Source: Diadema setosum
Lineage: Eukaryota > Echinodermata > Echinoidea > Diadematoida > Diadematidae
Direction of reading: 5' to 3'
DNA length: 64,000 nucleotides
Assembly (NCBI RefSeq): GCF_964275005.1
Contig: NC_092695.1
Span: 11,609,697-11,673,696 of the forward strand
Shown: positions 11,901 through 27,200 of the stretch, piece after piece
How the letters are laid out: each line of letters begins with the position of its first letter
Numbering within the stretch: the first letter of the stretch is position 1
The notes under the pieces: generated by a model
The model's input: only the letters and a program-made list of their open reading frames with translations
The model's database searches: none
Told to the model about the DNA's origin: nothing
Program-made: the position numbers and the translations under genes

Positions 11901-14900
11901 TTTCTTCGAGCCGAAGAGACTGCATGTAGAACAATCTCTTCGCTCTAATTTATTGTCATTCGTGCTTTCCCCTTATTCTTTGCTGATACAATGTATTGAA
12001 CATTTAGATTTAACTTTACAAAGGTTGGTAGCACGTGGTTCTATTTTGTTGTGAGGTGTATGTAATTTCTTTTTTTTTATCATTCTTGGAAAGGAAAAGA
12101 AGAGTAAGGGGGAAAGAAGAATAAGAGGGAAAGTAAAATGGAACGAACGGCACGTACGCTCAGCATTCACAGTAAGCCGTCTTTTTACACCAGCATAGTT
12201 ATCATCACCATCAGACATCACTCAGACCATTTTAGCCTTTTCCTATCAACATTAAGAAAAATAAATAACAAATACAAAGTATCAACACCTCCCAACAACA
12301 CAAATATTTAGAAAAGACAACACACGGCACACTACAGCGGCTGGTATCAAACTTCGTCGCTTCGATTCGAAAAAGTATTGCAGCAAAGCGGAGAAATCGC
12401 CGTTACGAAAATAGCAGTGCGAGACACTTGAAAGAATTACGTCAAATACTTCAAAGTATAAAGGGAACGGATAAAGTGATATAAAATGGAAGAAATCGTA
12501 CCAAACGATGTGTGAGAAACGACAGTAGAGAACGGTAAGTTTAGTAGTAGGCTTAGGCCCTAGCAACAGTTTACAGCACCGAAAGCTACGCGAAAATAAG
12601 GTGAAAATAAATACACATTGGAAACTCGGTATTGCGACAAGATCCCTAGGATCAAGTCAATAAACGATACAAAACAAAGGAAATCAATTCATTTTGACCG
12701 GAAAATAGTTTGTTATAAGTATTCTGTTGTATGAGATCTTCTTTGATAGGCCGAGAAATACATCGAGCTTCCACGATACTCGGGGAAAGGCAGTTCGAAC
12801 GCTTTTCACCTGCACATACTGCAGTGCACATCAATACACGAACAGAAACTCACCTCTTCCTTGCAGAAAAATGATGCAATAACGTTACAAAACACACACA
12901 CAACACTCTAAAAATCATTTCATACTTGGGAGGCAAGGGACAAGCGGATGAAGAAGAAGAGAAAAAGAAGCATACATTGCACAACGGAACGCTTCTACCC
13001 CGATTCGAATCGAAACAGGGTACTGGAGTGTAGTGGCAGCTGGCTACAGTGTGCAGCTAAGCTACTATACTAACGCTCCCCAGCCGCCCACAACATGGGG
13101 ATACAGTACCACGGCGATCGAAGTAAACATCCAGGGTCCGTAGGCGACAGGGATTCACGCGGGCGAAGTTCCGTTCGGTGTACCCAGTTCGCAGGCAGCG
13201 AATTGCGTGAGCGCACACAGAGCTCTGCAGCATTCCAGTCTGGCACGTACTGCGAATAACATGTGCGTCAAGGGTCAGTCATTTTCACGAAGAGGTGCGT
13301 CACCATTTTGACTGGTTAATGCGTCAATGTCTCATAGAGGTGGGTCACTTTTTGTGACGGAGGGTACGTCATGGTACCTAAAAGGTATGACGCACATTGG
13401 TACTTTGACGCACCTATCCCGGGGGTCAAGAGGTGCGTCATACAAATGACAGCTGCATTATTTTGTATACTGGTCATTTAAAACTTATTATCACAGCAAA
13501 GCTTGCAATTCTCCTTACAACTGTGCTGTACTGCTATTCTAGCACAAAGGCTTCAATAACAAAGCCACATAGCTTTGAAAAACAGAACTGTTTTCCGATA
13601 GGGATCATGTATTGCGGTCTAAGAATTATGTGGCACACAAATAGTTTAGTTACAAAACTATGACAACAATGTACGGACTCAAAGCTCATAGGCTGTTGCT
13701 AAGTGATTCTCACCATAACTGCAATATTGTGACTTTTTTTTTCAAAAAATATAAAAAAATATAAAAATGCACATGCACACATATCCATCCATATATACAT
13801 AAATTGTACATGCAATACATAAATGTTTACATTCATACATACACACAAACACACACACACACACATACATGAATACATGAATGCATTGTAACCCACTGTC
13901 ACTAACTGATTTAAAAACAACAATAGTGGTAAAAACAAATATACTTGACTTTCTCATGGAATTGCAAAATTACACAAATTCCTTGCATTCTCAGTATATC
14001 GCACTGTAAGGACAATACTGTATACGCTGTTATTTTTGCGTTTGGATATTTTCGCAAATAACGAGGTCATAGACATTTTCGCGAGATGTTCTTTTTGCGA
14101 ATCGATGCCGACGCTTACGTTAATGCTTTATTAACACAGCGCATGGAGTCATTTTCACGTGTTAATTCGCGATCCAACTGTGATTTGTGAAATTTGCGAA
14201 AATCAAACCCTCGCGAAAATAACAGCTTATACAGTACATCATATTATGACAACTTACATTTTCCAAGAATTGCACATGATCAGCAAGTGACGTACTGTGG
14301 TCCTTCATTGCACTTAACACGTCAGTCACAGACTCTCGGGGGTGGACCCCATTCTCATAGCGATTGTACATGCCACGCCAAAACCTGTCCACAGAAACAT
14401 TATTCAGTGTGTTAGGTACATTCTTACTCCTGTTGGGTATGATAATTATAATATAATTGCCTGGTATATTCAGGTAGGTATGCAACAACAACAACAACAA
14501 AATTAATACTGATAACAGTATTCTTAATAATACACTACATGTATCTACTCTGAATGCCCTGTATGGCCATGCAATGTTAAATCCACCTATCTACATGGAA
14601 CTTACAGTCATTGTATCATCATCTACAACATCATCTTTATTTTCTTTTGCAGAGCAAGGAGGTAGTGCGAGGCAGTGTGCCCTAGAGTTGTGAGAAAAGT
14701 AGCTTGACTGCCTTCTCAAATAAGACTTGCAAACATTCAAATGCTGAAAGTCATGCACAATTAAATTTCAAGGAAATTTTTAAGATCTGAAATAGAAGCC
14801 TACATTTGTCGACCACACCGTCATGAAATTATTTGCACAGAGAAAAAACATGCAGCTAAATCCAGGTACAGGGATAGGGAATTGAAGGATATAGACCAAT

Positions 14901-17900
14901 CGAACCTGGCAGAAATGTGCCATTACTGCAGTGTCTCAAACGTGCATGCACACATTTGTATGCTCAATGCATGATATATCGTCATGTGCATGGCAGATTG
15001 TTAACACGCTTCCCTGCGCATGGCAGACTGTCGTTACAGTGCTTCCCTGCGCATGGCAGATTGTTGGTAGGTTGTGAGAGTGTGCACAGGGTTAACAACA
15101 TTCTGCTATGCACAGGGAGGCGTGTTAACAACAATATGCCATGTGCTGGGAAGCGCATTAACGACAATCTGCCATGTGCAAGGCGGTATTTTGCGGCAGG
15201 CATGATCCAATCGCAATATATATCATGCATTCGCACATGCGCGCATGCCTGGGTCACCACAGTAATAGCGGATTTTGCCGCCAGGTCAATCAGACTATAA
15301 GGTGGAGAGTTTTTGTTCTTACTTGAGCATTTGAGGACTGAAGTCTGGCTTCAGCATTCCCCTGCAGGTGGGGAGATTGGGCTGGTAGAGAGGGTTGATG
15401 TAGTCCGACATGCGAGCCTGCATGTACTGCCACAGTGAGAACGTCTTTTGAGACAGCCTTTCATTCATGGTACACAAATATGATAGAAAAACAGAAGTAC
15501 ATTACTTGACAAAAACTGCCAAAGTACTGTCGCAGATAAAAACTAGAAATGTCGCTATGGCGACTGATGCCTCCGCCATAATGCATGATTCTCCCAATAG
15601 GCGTATAGTACAATGTCTTCACAATGTGTGATCCATGACAGTTTCACATAACTGGCAAAATATTGAAATGACAGGTTTGTCAGAAATGTCTTGAACTGGG
15701 TTTGCTATAATTTTCTAAGAGTGCAGGTACACATATTTGGGGATTTTTTGGGAAGTTTATGCATTGATTAATTTCCAAGGTATGAAGAAAGAGTGTGATA
15801 ATGGTACAAAATAGATTTTTTTTTTTTTTTTTTTTTTGGGGGGGAGCATTGAAACCTGGCCTTTGACCCTTAACCTTTGACCTTTGACCTTCTGGATGGA
15901 AATTTCCCAGAGAATCTCCATTAGGTAATGCATGTATTAAGTTTTGAAACTAATAATTCAAGCATTGCATATTGTACTAGTATATGAGGGAAATAGTAAA
16001 ATTTTGAGGAGTTGACCTTGACCTTTGACCCCTGACTATTGACCCATGACCCCTAAATTCCCTAGATAATCCCTGCCAGACAGTACAAGCGTATGTACCA
16101 AGTTCCACGAAGATACATTGAACCATTTGCGAGAAAAGTGATATTGCAACATTTTCACCTAACCACTGACCTTTTGACCTTTGACCTTATGACATGAAAC
16201 TCTCTCTGGGGAATCTTTATGCAGTAGTACATGTCCACACCAAGTTTCAAGAAAATACCTTCGGGCATTGCATAGATATGGGGGAAATTGCAACATTTGT
16301 AGCATTTGACCTTGACCTTTTGACCTTTGACCTCTTGCCAATGTCACTAAAATCTACTCAACTAAGTGTCCCATCATTCATCATCCTTGGACCAAGTTTG
16401 GTGAAAGCTGCTTCATCCAGTTTTGAGTTATCACGTAAACAGATAAATTTTAGGATTTGACCTTGATCTTTGACCTTTGACCTCTGTCCGAATTTCACTG
16501 AAAAACTAATCAAGTAATTGTCCCATCATACATCATCCTCCAACAAAGTTTGGTGAAATTTGCTCCATCCAGTCTTGAGTTATCACATAAACGGATACAA
16601 TTTCATGATTTGACCTTGACCTTTGACCTTTGACCTTTAGCCAATTTCACCCAAAATCTAATCAAATAATTGCCCCATCATACTTCATACTTGGACCAAG
16701 TTTGGTAAAATTCCAGTAAATATAACTCAAGTTATCGCGTAAACGAAAGCGGACAGACGGACGGACGTACGGACGTACAGACGTACGAACGTACGGACGG
16801 ACGGACAACCCGAAAACATAATGCCTCCGGCACCACTTCGTGGCGGAGGCATAAAAAAAAATCACAAATGTCTAATGAAAATGCCTTCCATACTTGGTAC
16901 ACACGACGAGAACAGCAACAAAATTGTCATATCATGAAAACCTTAAAATTGACATTAAAAATTTCTGCCTCCTACAAACACAGACAAATCAGAAACAAGG
17001 CATATCAATCCTCTGAGAAGGTCACATTAAAAATGTAAATAAACAAATTTTTATCCGATGTGATTTGTAGATAGACTATTAAAGTTTGAAACAAAAATTT
17101 ACAGTCCCTGAACAACCTTTCAACCATTTGGAACAAGAATCAATTATATGCCGTTGATTGCATCATGCTGTAAAATTGTTGATGAAGATCTTTTGACCAG
17201 TCAACACACATATAAATTACTGCATACAGCATACATTTTGCAAGGATTTTCTTTTTGAGGATTTCGGTAGTTGGGCGTTTTTTAGCAAATTTAACAACAC
17301 ACGAAAATTTCTACTCTGCTCCTGACGTAAATGAGACATGTATGCATACATTTCTCCGTTCATTACTATACTTGTGAATTTAACCACTTGCAAAGCTCAT
17401 GAAGAGCCCTGATTCGCAAAAAATTAGACTCGCTGAATATATGGTGTATAAAGTGCTACATCATATCTTATAAGCTGCCAGTAAACTAAAACTTTAATTG
17501 CTACATATATGGTGGAAAAAAAAAAAACCTTGGCACAGATCTCATTTCCTGAACTAAATTTGCACTTTGATGTGAGTGGGCTCACCTCTTGCCGAGTCGC
17601 TCCTTCTCGCAGTTGCCAAGGAAGTTGCCAAACTGGCTGGAGAAGACGTGGTCGTGCAGCTCAAGCAGGAACCTCTCGTTGAACTGGAATGCACACGGGA
17701 ACTGGCTGCACAGCTGCCAGGCTGCATCCACAAACTGGGTGAAGACGGGCGACACCTCCCGCGGGTCGCACGCCAGGAGCCCGCACCGGTGGAGGAATTT
17801 GTGGCCGAATGCGAGCCACTCTTTTTCAATCAGCACCTTTAGATTCAAACGAGACAACACAAACCTCAGTATGAATGCGGTCATTTGATACACAGGGATG

Positions 17901-20900
17901 CCAGTTAGAATGAAAGCAAGGTCCTGACATACATCTACATGAAGCCTCTTTGTACATGAACAAGCCTGAATTTTGAAACTGCCAGGGCCTGAATTTAGGC
18001 TTTTGCCTATAAACTGGCATCCCTGGATACATCTATAAGGACAAGTGAGAGACTATAAAGCACACACATTATACTTGTGATGCTTAGTTCCTCAAACTGA
18101 TTCATTGTGCGTAGTGCATGCACAGCTTATAGTTTCAGAGCAGATACACACTTCATCCTCACTATGCAAGCACAGTAAACCTCGTCATTTACTTTGCATG
18201 ACACGTAAAAACTCAAGAACATGAAACTAACAAATAGAACAAGTTTGGAAATGAAACATATCACAGACAATGACTGGTGTGGAAAGAAGCACTCAGAATG
18301 ATACTTCCAAAGTGTGCAATGCTTTGTAAAATCTTACAATCTCCCAGAAATAACATTTAAAACTCTAAGGTTAGATCAATCTGTGTATTCCCAACAACAG
18401 AAAACATCAGTGGTTACATAATGTGGGTACATCACAGCACTTTGACAGTAACAACATCACCAACAAGCCTTCAAGTAGCTATGCATGGCACAGTTCTAGC
18501 ATTCTATGCCCCATTACAAACAATGCATGTACAAAAATTTTCATACCCTAGTTTTACTACACACTGCTTCCCTAAATCATAAATCACTATATCATAAAAT
18601 ATTGGAAACCCAGATTTAGGCATTGAATACAAAACAATTCATTGTATCAATTGCAAAAGAAATATCATTGATACATCAACTGGTGTATAATTTGTTATTA
18701 TTTGTTTACACAAAATTATTTTCTCACATCAGAGAATATCCCAACTGAGTGCCTGCCAATGGGAAAATAGTACAGAAAGGTACGTGTAACTATGCTTATC
18801 CAATTTGCAACAGGTAAGTAAGTAACGCATACAATACATAATCATATGTTCTGGTATTTCCGAAGACAAGGACACATTTATGGCAATTTATCCTACAAAA
18901 CGTAACAGCATTATGATCATCCATAATATTTAAAAAACAAAAAACAAAACACATCCCAAAATACGCCGAAATAAACAATCAGAAAGATATCTGATATTAC
19001 ATAATGCTTAAAATTTCTTTGACCTGATTGCATAAATTGCAGGCAAAATTTGAGGTTTAAGAGGGATAACTTCAACAACAACAACAACAACAAAAAAAGA
19101 AAAGAAAAGAAAAAGGCCTTCGAACAGAAACAACTTGATTCAAAAATTCCTGAAATTATACCTCTGGTGCTAGCAGCATGTCACTCATGGTTCATTCAAT
19201 GACTTCAAACAATTCATCAACCACTGCATTATAAATAGTGAACTCTTTAACGCTATTGTGGGGGTTTTTTTCCACAGGTTAGTATCTGCAACAATTTTGT
19301 TATGACACTTACTACATAAATCAAACATATATCAGACATTACATTGAGGTTTTGAGATACCCACTTAATTGGATACTAAAGGAAGTTTCTGCTCAAAATC
19401 ATGTGAATCATGTATTCATGCACGGAGATGATGAACACTGCATATATGAAGAAGACGTAGTAGTAATTTGTTTGCCATGAATGACTGACTTCAGAGTTTC
19501 AATTGGGACTCTGTCAACTAATGGGTGATAAGAAGAAGGAACAGGATACCCTATACTGAAACCATCACGTTGAACAAGAAGTAATGTTTGCATGTACAGT
19601 ATGTGACTGATCATAATTATGACACTGTCTTTAACACAAATGGATCATAAACTATACAACGAACAAGACTGCACAGCCTATGCGAAAGAAGACTATCCAA
19701 CAGCCATAAAAAAAAGAGCAATCACTCTGCTGCATGCAGTCCCATGGGATGCCTCCACTTCTCATGTAATAACAACATCTGCCATAATTAGATGGCCCTA
19801 CAGTTATATCTTAATGTAAACTGTTCTTGAACACTGACCAAGGACTGTTCTTTCACTCTCTGTTTGCATTGTGCAATTATCATTACATTCCACACTTCAT
19901 TCATGAAGTAACAACTGCAGTAGTATCTGCTGATTAAAATTTAAGATAAAGTTTGGCCAAACAATCATCTAATGTTTTAGAAATGGGAGTTTTTGAAAGT
20001 GCTCGTATTTCAGCATTGCTTATTCCAGTAGCCTTTCATCATTGAAACAGTACATTATTAATAGAAGAATATTTCACTTTTGATCTGTCCCCATACTCGG
20101 CTGTTGTGCACATTCCAGAAACACTCAATTATAACAAGTGAGGTGTCATTGTAAAGATAATTAATCAGGGTTTCTTATTGTGTCAACACATTTAACATGT
20201 TACAGGTAATCTCTACTACAAGTCTTAACAACATCTCACACATGCATGTTTGTAGTAAGCATGCCTTGGGATTGGAAGTCACTTCAGGGGTAGCTTAATA
20301 CAAATACTGCAAGTGTGGCATACCTGAAAACCCTGTATGGTCCTGTAGTAGGGGTCCAAAATGATGCTTGCCAAGGAACATGTCTGAGCCGTCCTGTCCC
20401 AGCCATCTGAACAATGCACCAACACTGACAGCCCTTCTTCTCCTATTGCCTGCGGGAGCAAGTAGATCACATACTGTAAAACCACAAGTTTTCACATGCA
20501 TGAAACTTTCACAAATTTTGCAAGGAGCCAAGATTCGAAAAAGTAAAATGTACAGGAAAGTGTTTGTCTACACAATGCCAGTGGCAATTTGCAAAAGAAT
20601 CATGCTGCGAAAAAAGCCAATGGCTTCTATTCTCGAAAGTTTCGTGCTGCAAAATGTTTGTGATTTTACAGTACCAGGAAATCTCATGCACATGGCGCAT
20701 CCTAATGTTTTTTTTTTAACTGATAAATACACAAACTAAAAAAAAAAAAAGACTGTGCAAAAACATGCTTTGCATTTTCATGGTACTGCTTTTATTCAAA
20801 GTTTAACAAACATTCCCCCCCTCCAAAAAAAAAAAAAGTGATCAACCAAATACTTTTGTACTAACTATCTTCATATATATTGACAACGAATACTGGTTCA

Positions 20901-23900
20901 AAATCCTCTGTTCACAAATTAATTGAAATGAATTCATTACCTTTGCAATAAAATGTGATGTGTCTAGGATGGCTTTGATGTGCTTCAACCAACAGCTGGA
21001 CTCCAGACCACTCAAGAAAGCGTCCATTGATGGATTCTTTAGTTCACACACTGTCAGGAATTAATAGCAAAGTCATCTTTAAGGGCCCTCCTATTACCAC
21101 TGAATAAGTTATTACGTTTGTGACATGTGCAACTCTGGGCAAAGTTATAAATTTATCAACACTTGAGAAACATAACTGTCTAGTCTCGGTTATATCCACA
21201 GTACATTTATCCATTATCCAAGACAGTCTCCAGTACACAGGATATTACACTTTGCAACACTGTACAAACCAAGACATCTCTCTGCCAATTGCCTTTCCAG
21301 TTCACAAGGTCTGTTGTAAATTTAATGCAAAGGACTCACTGCCTCTTTGGGAACTGCACGCTGAATTAAAAAAAAAAAATCATTTATTATTCTCTTGCTG
21401 TAAGATCCACAAATAATAAAGTTGACAAAGTGAGCCAAAAAATAGCAGATCACCTAGTATGATACTCAACAATTCTACAAGAGGCAGAATGTGATTCTCT
21501 TCCTTCACTGTCTCACCTTCAATTAGCTTCTGCAGACTACTCCGCATGACGTGTATATTTTCGATGCCGAGAAATTTGAACTTGATGTTCGTATAGACAT
21601 CTGTACTCTCATAGCCCTTCCCAGAAGCTTTATTGACCATTGCATTGATCTGTGTGACGAGAAAACAAAAAATAGACTCGGAGAATGTTGATTATTTTGC
21701 ATAATCAGGAGACATGAGGTGCTTTCAAACACATTGGCCCTAATTCACAAAGGTGGTTTAAATCTAAACCATGGTTTAAGCAAATTTCTTCTCTGTAAAT
21801 ACGATTGACAGATTGCGTATGCCAACAGACATCCAGTAACAAATGCACATTGATATGTGCACGTCAAAGACATGCTTTTTCATGCTTAATTTCAGACCAT
21901 AGTCTAATAAGTTAAACCACCTTCATGAATTCATGCCATCGCATCTACAATAGCCACACAACATATGACAGGGAAAAGTTTCAGTATAAGGACATTCACA
22001 CAGAAAAAGGTCATATGACTGCGTAGTATCGCAAAACAATGCTCTACACACCTAATCACTGTATCATGCATGGTCATAATTTGATAATTTGTTTCGATAG
22101 GCAACCATTAACAACCCCCCCCCCCCAAAAAAAAAAAAAAAAAAAAAATGTTTTGTATGTCATAGAGGGAAACATAGCCTATGTGAACAAATATATGGCA
22201 TTGTGAAACAAGAACTCTGAAAGTCTGAAAGGGGGAGGGGTTGGTTGGCACAGGTCTGGTTTTGCTTTGACTTCTATAACCACTTATATACCTTCTCTGA
22301 GTGACTAACAGGCCATTACATAAAATTACATTGCAAGTCAAGAAAAAGTTGTGTAAACATGTTTATGCTATTAAACCTGACAGCACTACAGTATAATATC
22401 TGAAATTAGGTTCATAAAATGCTCACATGATTCAAGTTTCTTCATGTACAACTTACAAGATATGAAATAGTGTCTGGGCATACTTGTATTCACATGTTTT
22501 TCATTTCTACCAGGTACAAAACAGTAAATGGTACTATATGTATGACGAATACATATCAACATTATTATACAGCTATCATGTAAATTTGATACATATATTT
22601 GAATTCTTTGTCAGTTTTCTGCAGCTATAGGAATTTTCTGGCCATTTATTCTTGGAACGGTCACAGTTCAATTTCTTTGAAAAATTTTCAGACAAACTGA
22701 AATCAGTAATGGGGGGGGGGGGGGGCTATATAATACATGTATGGTTGTCCAAGGCACTCAGTAGCAATGTTCTTACTCAAAAAGGACCCTGTGTTTGTGA
22801 GTTGTAGCATCAGCAATTCCTTTAAGTGAACTGAATTTAGTGAGTGTAAGCTGCTGTAGACATATTTAAGACTACCAGACCTCACCATTTCAGTACATTC
22901 ATTGAGGCCCATCTGAACCTATACAGGTCTGCAATTTTTTCAGCTCCTCATACCCACACATGGCACCATCAAGCATTCAGTAAACCCTCAAAATATATGT
23001 GGCCTACAACTGCACAACCACCACTCAGAGCCACAGAAAAGAAGAGAACTCCACCTTGCATTTGCTCTCGGCCATTGCTGAGAAAATCATACCTTTTGTC
23101 ACATTTTTTGAAGTTCTTATTACTAGATGCAGTATTGAAAAACTCACCTTTGGCCTTGTATCTACAATGTACATGACATCTGACTTTGGGTTCGTCTTGA
23201 GGATGGCTTGTAGCATCTCCTCATCTTCCACACAGCGAGCACTAAACCCTGCCAGGGGCTGACTACATCGACACATGGCAGCCTGGAAAGAAATAGATTT
23301 TGTTGAAGGAAGCATATTTTATGAAATGTGAAATATTAAAGGACAAGTTCACCTTCATTAACATAAGGATTGAGAGAATGTAGAAATATTAGTAGAACAC
23401 ATCATTGAAAGTTTGAGGAAAATCGGACAGTCCGTTCAAAAGTTATGAATTTTTGAAGTTTTTGTGCAGTCACCGCTGGATGAGAAGACTACTGCAGTGT
23501 ATGATGTCACATGCGTACAACACTATAAGGAAAATATAAAGAGAATTTCACAAAATTTCATATTTTGAAAAAAAGTACACATTCCCTTGACTCGTTACTG
23601 ACATATGTTATGGGTAATATTATTCCCATTGCCTTTAGAAAGAGGCAAGTCAAGAGCTCTTTTATTATGCGAAAAAAAGTGAAAATATGTTGAATTTTCT
23701 TTACATTTTGTTTATACTGTTGTATTCATATGACATCACGAGCCTTAGTAGTCTCCTCATCCAGCGGTTCCAACACAAAAATTTAAAAAATTCATAACTT
23801 TTTCATCGATTGTCCAATTTTCCTCAAACTTTCACTGATGTGTTCTACTAATATTGCTGCATTCTCTCAATCCTTATGATTATGAAGGTGAACTTGTCCT

Positions 23901-24206
23901 TTAATCATCATGACAATTCTCCTGATGAGAATGCTGTGATATATGGCAGTAGTGATGATGATGATTCAGGGAATAATTTTCCAAGTCAAATTTGATTAGC
24001 AATTTCAGCTGATGAACAATATTTAAATGGTATCCTGTACACTTCTATGGACGAAAACTGCTACACAAAAGTTAGTTTGTGTAGCAGTGGTGTAAAAATG
24101 CATAGCAAATTGCGATGCGATACCAGGAAAATTATTCCCTGTGATCATGATGATAAAGATAGAAATCAAAATAATGATAATATCATCATCATCATCTCTG
24201 TTCATA

Positions 24207-24252
<46 letters not shown>

Positions 24253-27200
24253 TATTATTATTATTATTATCATTATTATCATCACCATCATCATCATTAT
24301 TACCATCATCATTATCACTGACATTATATATTGGTATTACAGTGCTCAGCCATTCATCAGGAACCGCTTTAGAAGGAACCCTGCTGAAGTGCAACAAAAC
24401 TTGATGTAACATACTTTTCACATGTTATTTCAACCACTTAATCGGAACCATAAACTGCTTTATCGGGACAAATTCTGGCACTTGAAACATTTCATTGCCC
24501 GTCACTAAAGGGGCATAGTCCCGGTAGTATAGATGGCGCTGTTCATGATACTGCCAATCACCGTTAGCATTGATACGAAGGTTACCGAAGTTGAGCTGTC
24601 ATCAAGAGTAAAGTGCGAAGGTGTTGCTAAGTAACGTTGCCTTTGTTGTCTTTTTTGCGCATCGCGCAGTCTGCAGTAATGCCAGGGTGCGTGCATATGT
24701 GCTTGTTATTATGACATCACAAAAGAAGTTTGCTTAAGCTGTCATCCTCCTCAGCCGAATCATGAGCCGAACTGTGATCGGACCACTGACTACAGTGCTT
24801 CGGACTTCTTCGGACTTGGGAAAGAGGGCCAAAGCGTAAGCGCCAAAGAGAAGTCGATAGCGTAGGTCTCTATAGGAAACTTGCGCCGTGCGCCCGCGCA
24901 CACATTTGACTAAAACATCGGGACCATGCACCTTTAACATCTAAAAATAACAAATAAATCCTTAGAAATAATTGCAAGGTTTTCATTCCCCTTCTAGAAA
25001 GATTATCTTTTAACAAATTCCCGATATATTAAAGGGAAGGCAAACCCAAATAACAATGTGGATTGAGTGAAAGCAGCAACATAAGTAAAACACATCAGTG
25101 AAAGTTTAAAGAAAATCGGACAATCAATGCAAAAGTTATGTATATTTAAAGTTTTGGTGTTGGAACCGCCAGATGAGGAGACTACTAGATGTTATGACGT
25201 ATGAGTGGACAACATTATAAAGTAAATATAAAGAAAATTCCACAAAAATTCATTACAAATTCCATCAACTTGATACTGACATATGTTAAGGGTAGCAATT
25301 ATTCCCTCTGCTTTTTGAATATGGTTATTCAAATGCTCTTTCATAATGCTAGAAAAGTGAATTTTTGTTGAATTTCCTTTATATTTTCTTTGTATTGTGG
25401 TCCACTCATACGTCATAACCTCTAGTAGTCTCCTCATCCAGCGGTTGAAACACCAAAACTTTAAAAATTCATAACTTTTGCATCGATTGTCCGGTTTTCC
25501 TCAAACTTTCACTGATGTGTTCTACTAATGTTGCAGCTTTCACTCAATCCACATTGTTATTTGGGTTTGCCTTCCCTTTAAGCTGATTGCACAGTCCAAA
25601 CATTTGCCCTTACGCAGTAGGACGTGGTGCAGGTGATCATATCGAACATCGTCAGTTTCTACTCCCGCACTTACCAACCCCCTTCAGTACGATACACAGA
25701 GCCACCTACCGCATGTGCGCCACATACTCTCCTCTCACTGTTTGTGCATTGTGTGCTTGTGTTTGTGTGTGTGTGTGTTTATGCGTCGCAGACGGCATAA
25801 GGAGGAGGCATAAATACAATAAAAAATGTATTCATCACAGAAGCGCTATCAGTGATGTCGCGTAAAGCGTTTGTTGTTAGCAGTGTTGCCGCTTTCTCTG
25901 CATAGATAGGGTAATCAGCATCGTGACTCGATATGTACAATGGACTGTGAACTCTTAAAAGGTTATTTTGTGGATCAAATGATAGAAGGTTTGTTTTAAC
26001 GATACATTTGCACAATTATGAGACTGCTGTGTCTTTTTTTATCGCCATTTTGTATCTGCGTGTCATAATGCGTGTGTTCTTGATGCTGTGGTCATCAGTG
26101 GGTTTAATAACTCTGCATGACTTACTGTATTGCCAACATACTAGGCTTCATGCAATGGGATTTGCATGGGCCAATACCAGCCACCACTTAAGCGGGAGCA
26201 CCGCTTAAGCGGGAGAAAAATTTGTGTCCTGACACTGTACTATAACAATGATTATAAAGATGACAATCTTAATAACACACACTACTGGGAAGCCGATGGC
26301 GCCAACAGTATACTGATCACAAGCCACTTTTCAAAACATGATTATCCAAGCAATCATGAATTGATTACATATAACACAAAAACACTTAAGATATCGATTG
26401 TTCATCACAACTAATTAAAAGCAAATGCTACACATGCACACACTAACCTTGTTTTCTTGATGGAGATAGGACAAGACTGGTAACCGACCTCTACTTCTGA
26501 ACCTTGCACTGCCCACCAGGACTGGTGTACTGACAAATGTTGGAACATACACCGTCTTTGGATACGTATCACAGATCTGATGGAGAGATAATTTGTGGAG
26601 CAGATGTTTCACTATACACACAATATCTCTGCATACATTTCAGCTGGTAGACTTTACAACAAAAGTACTTGCTCTATTCCTCACCTTTGTTTAGCATCAT
26701 TACTTGATAAGCAGTAACCTTGACTTTTTCGACCTGAAAAAACAAAATGTCTACCAGCAAATTCACTAAAAAAAAAAAAGCAGTAACAAGATAACATCAG
26801 CAAATGGCATAACACCCAAAATGCAATAACTGCAATATCATTCATTCAGCATTTTACAAGATATAAAAGACTTGCACACAGAGTGTCTTTCTTCTGATCA
26901 GAAGCATTACTAACATGTTAGTTCAGGCTTCACATTTATGTTCCGACCACCTGTTTGCACGGAACTTATCATAGAATTTCACAACATTGTTTTGAAATTG
27001 TACTCAGTTTTACCACTCAACAAAAAACAAAAAAAAAAAACAAATTAGAAATGTTGGTATTGCGAATAGAATGCCTTCGCCATATCATATCATTCTTCTG
27101 AAACTACCTTCAGGCATTGTAGAAATATGGAGAAAACAGTGACATTTTGAGAATTTGACCTTGACCTTTGACTGTGAGCACCCAAAATTTGATAGGTACA

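Noticed and set aside
11737..12054. 105-aa frame inside the 3.3-kb element as transposase
   Set aside because: No DDE, Myb or zinc-finger features; too short, and its composition looks like chance.
24023..24421. Asn/Ile-rich and Tyr-rich open frames on both strands
   Set aside because: Translation of the ATT/ATC microsatellite.
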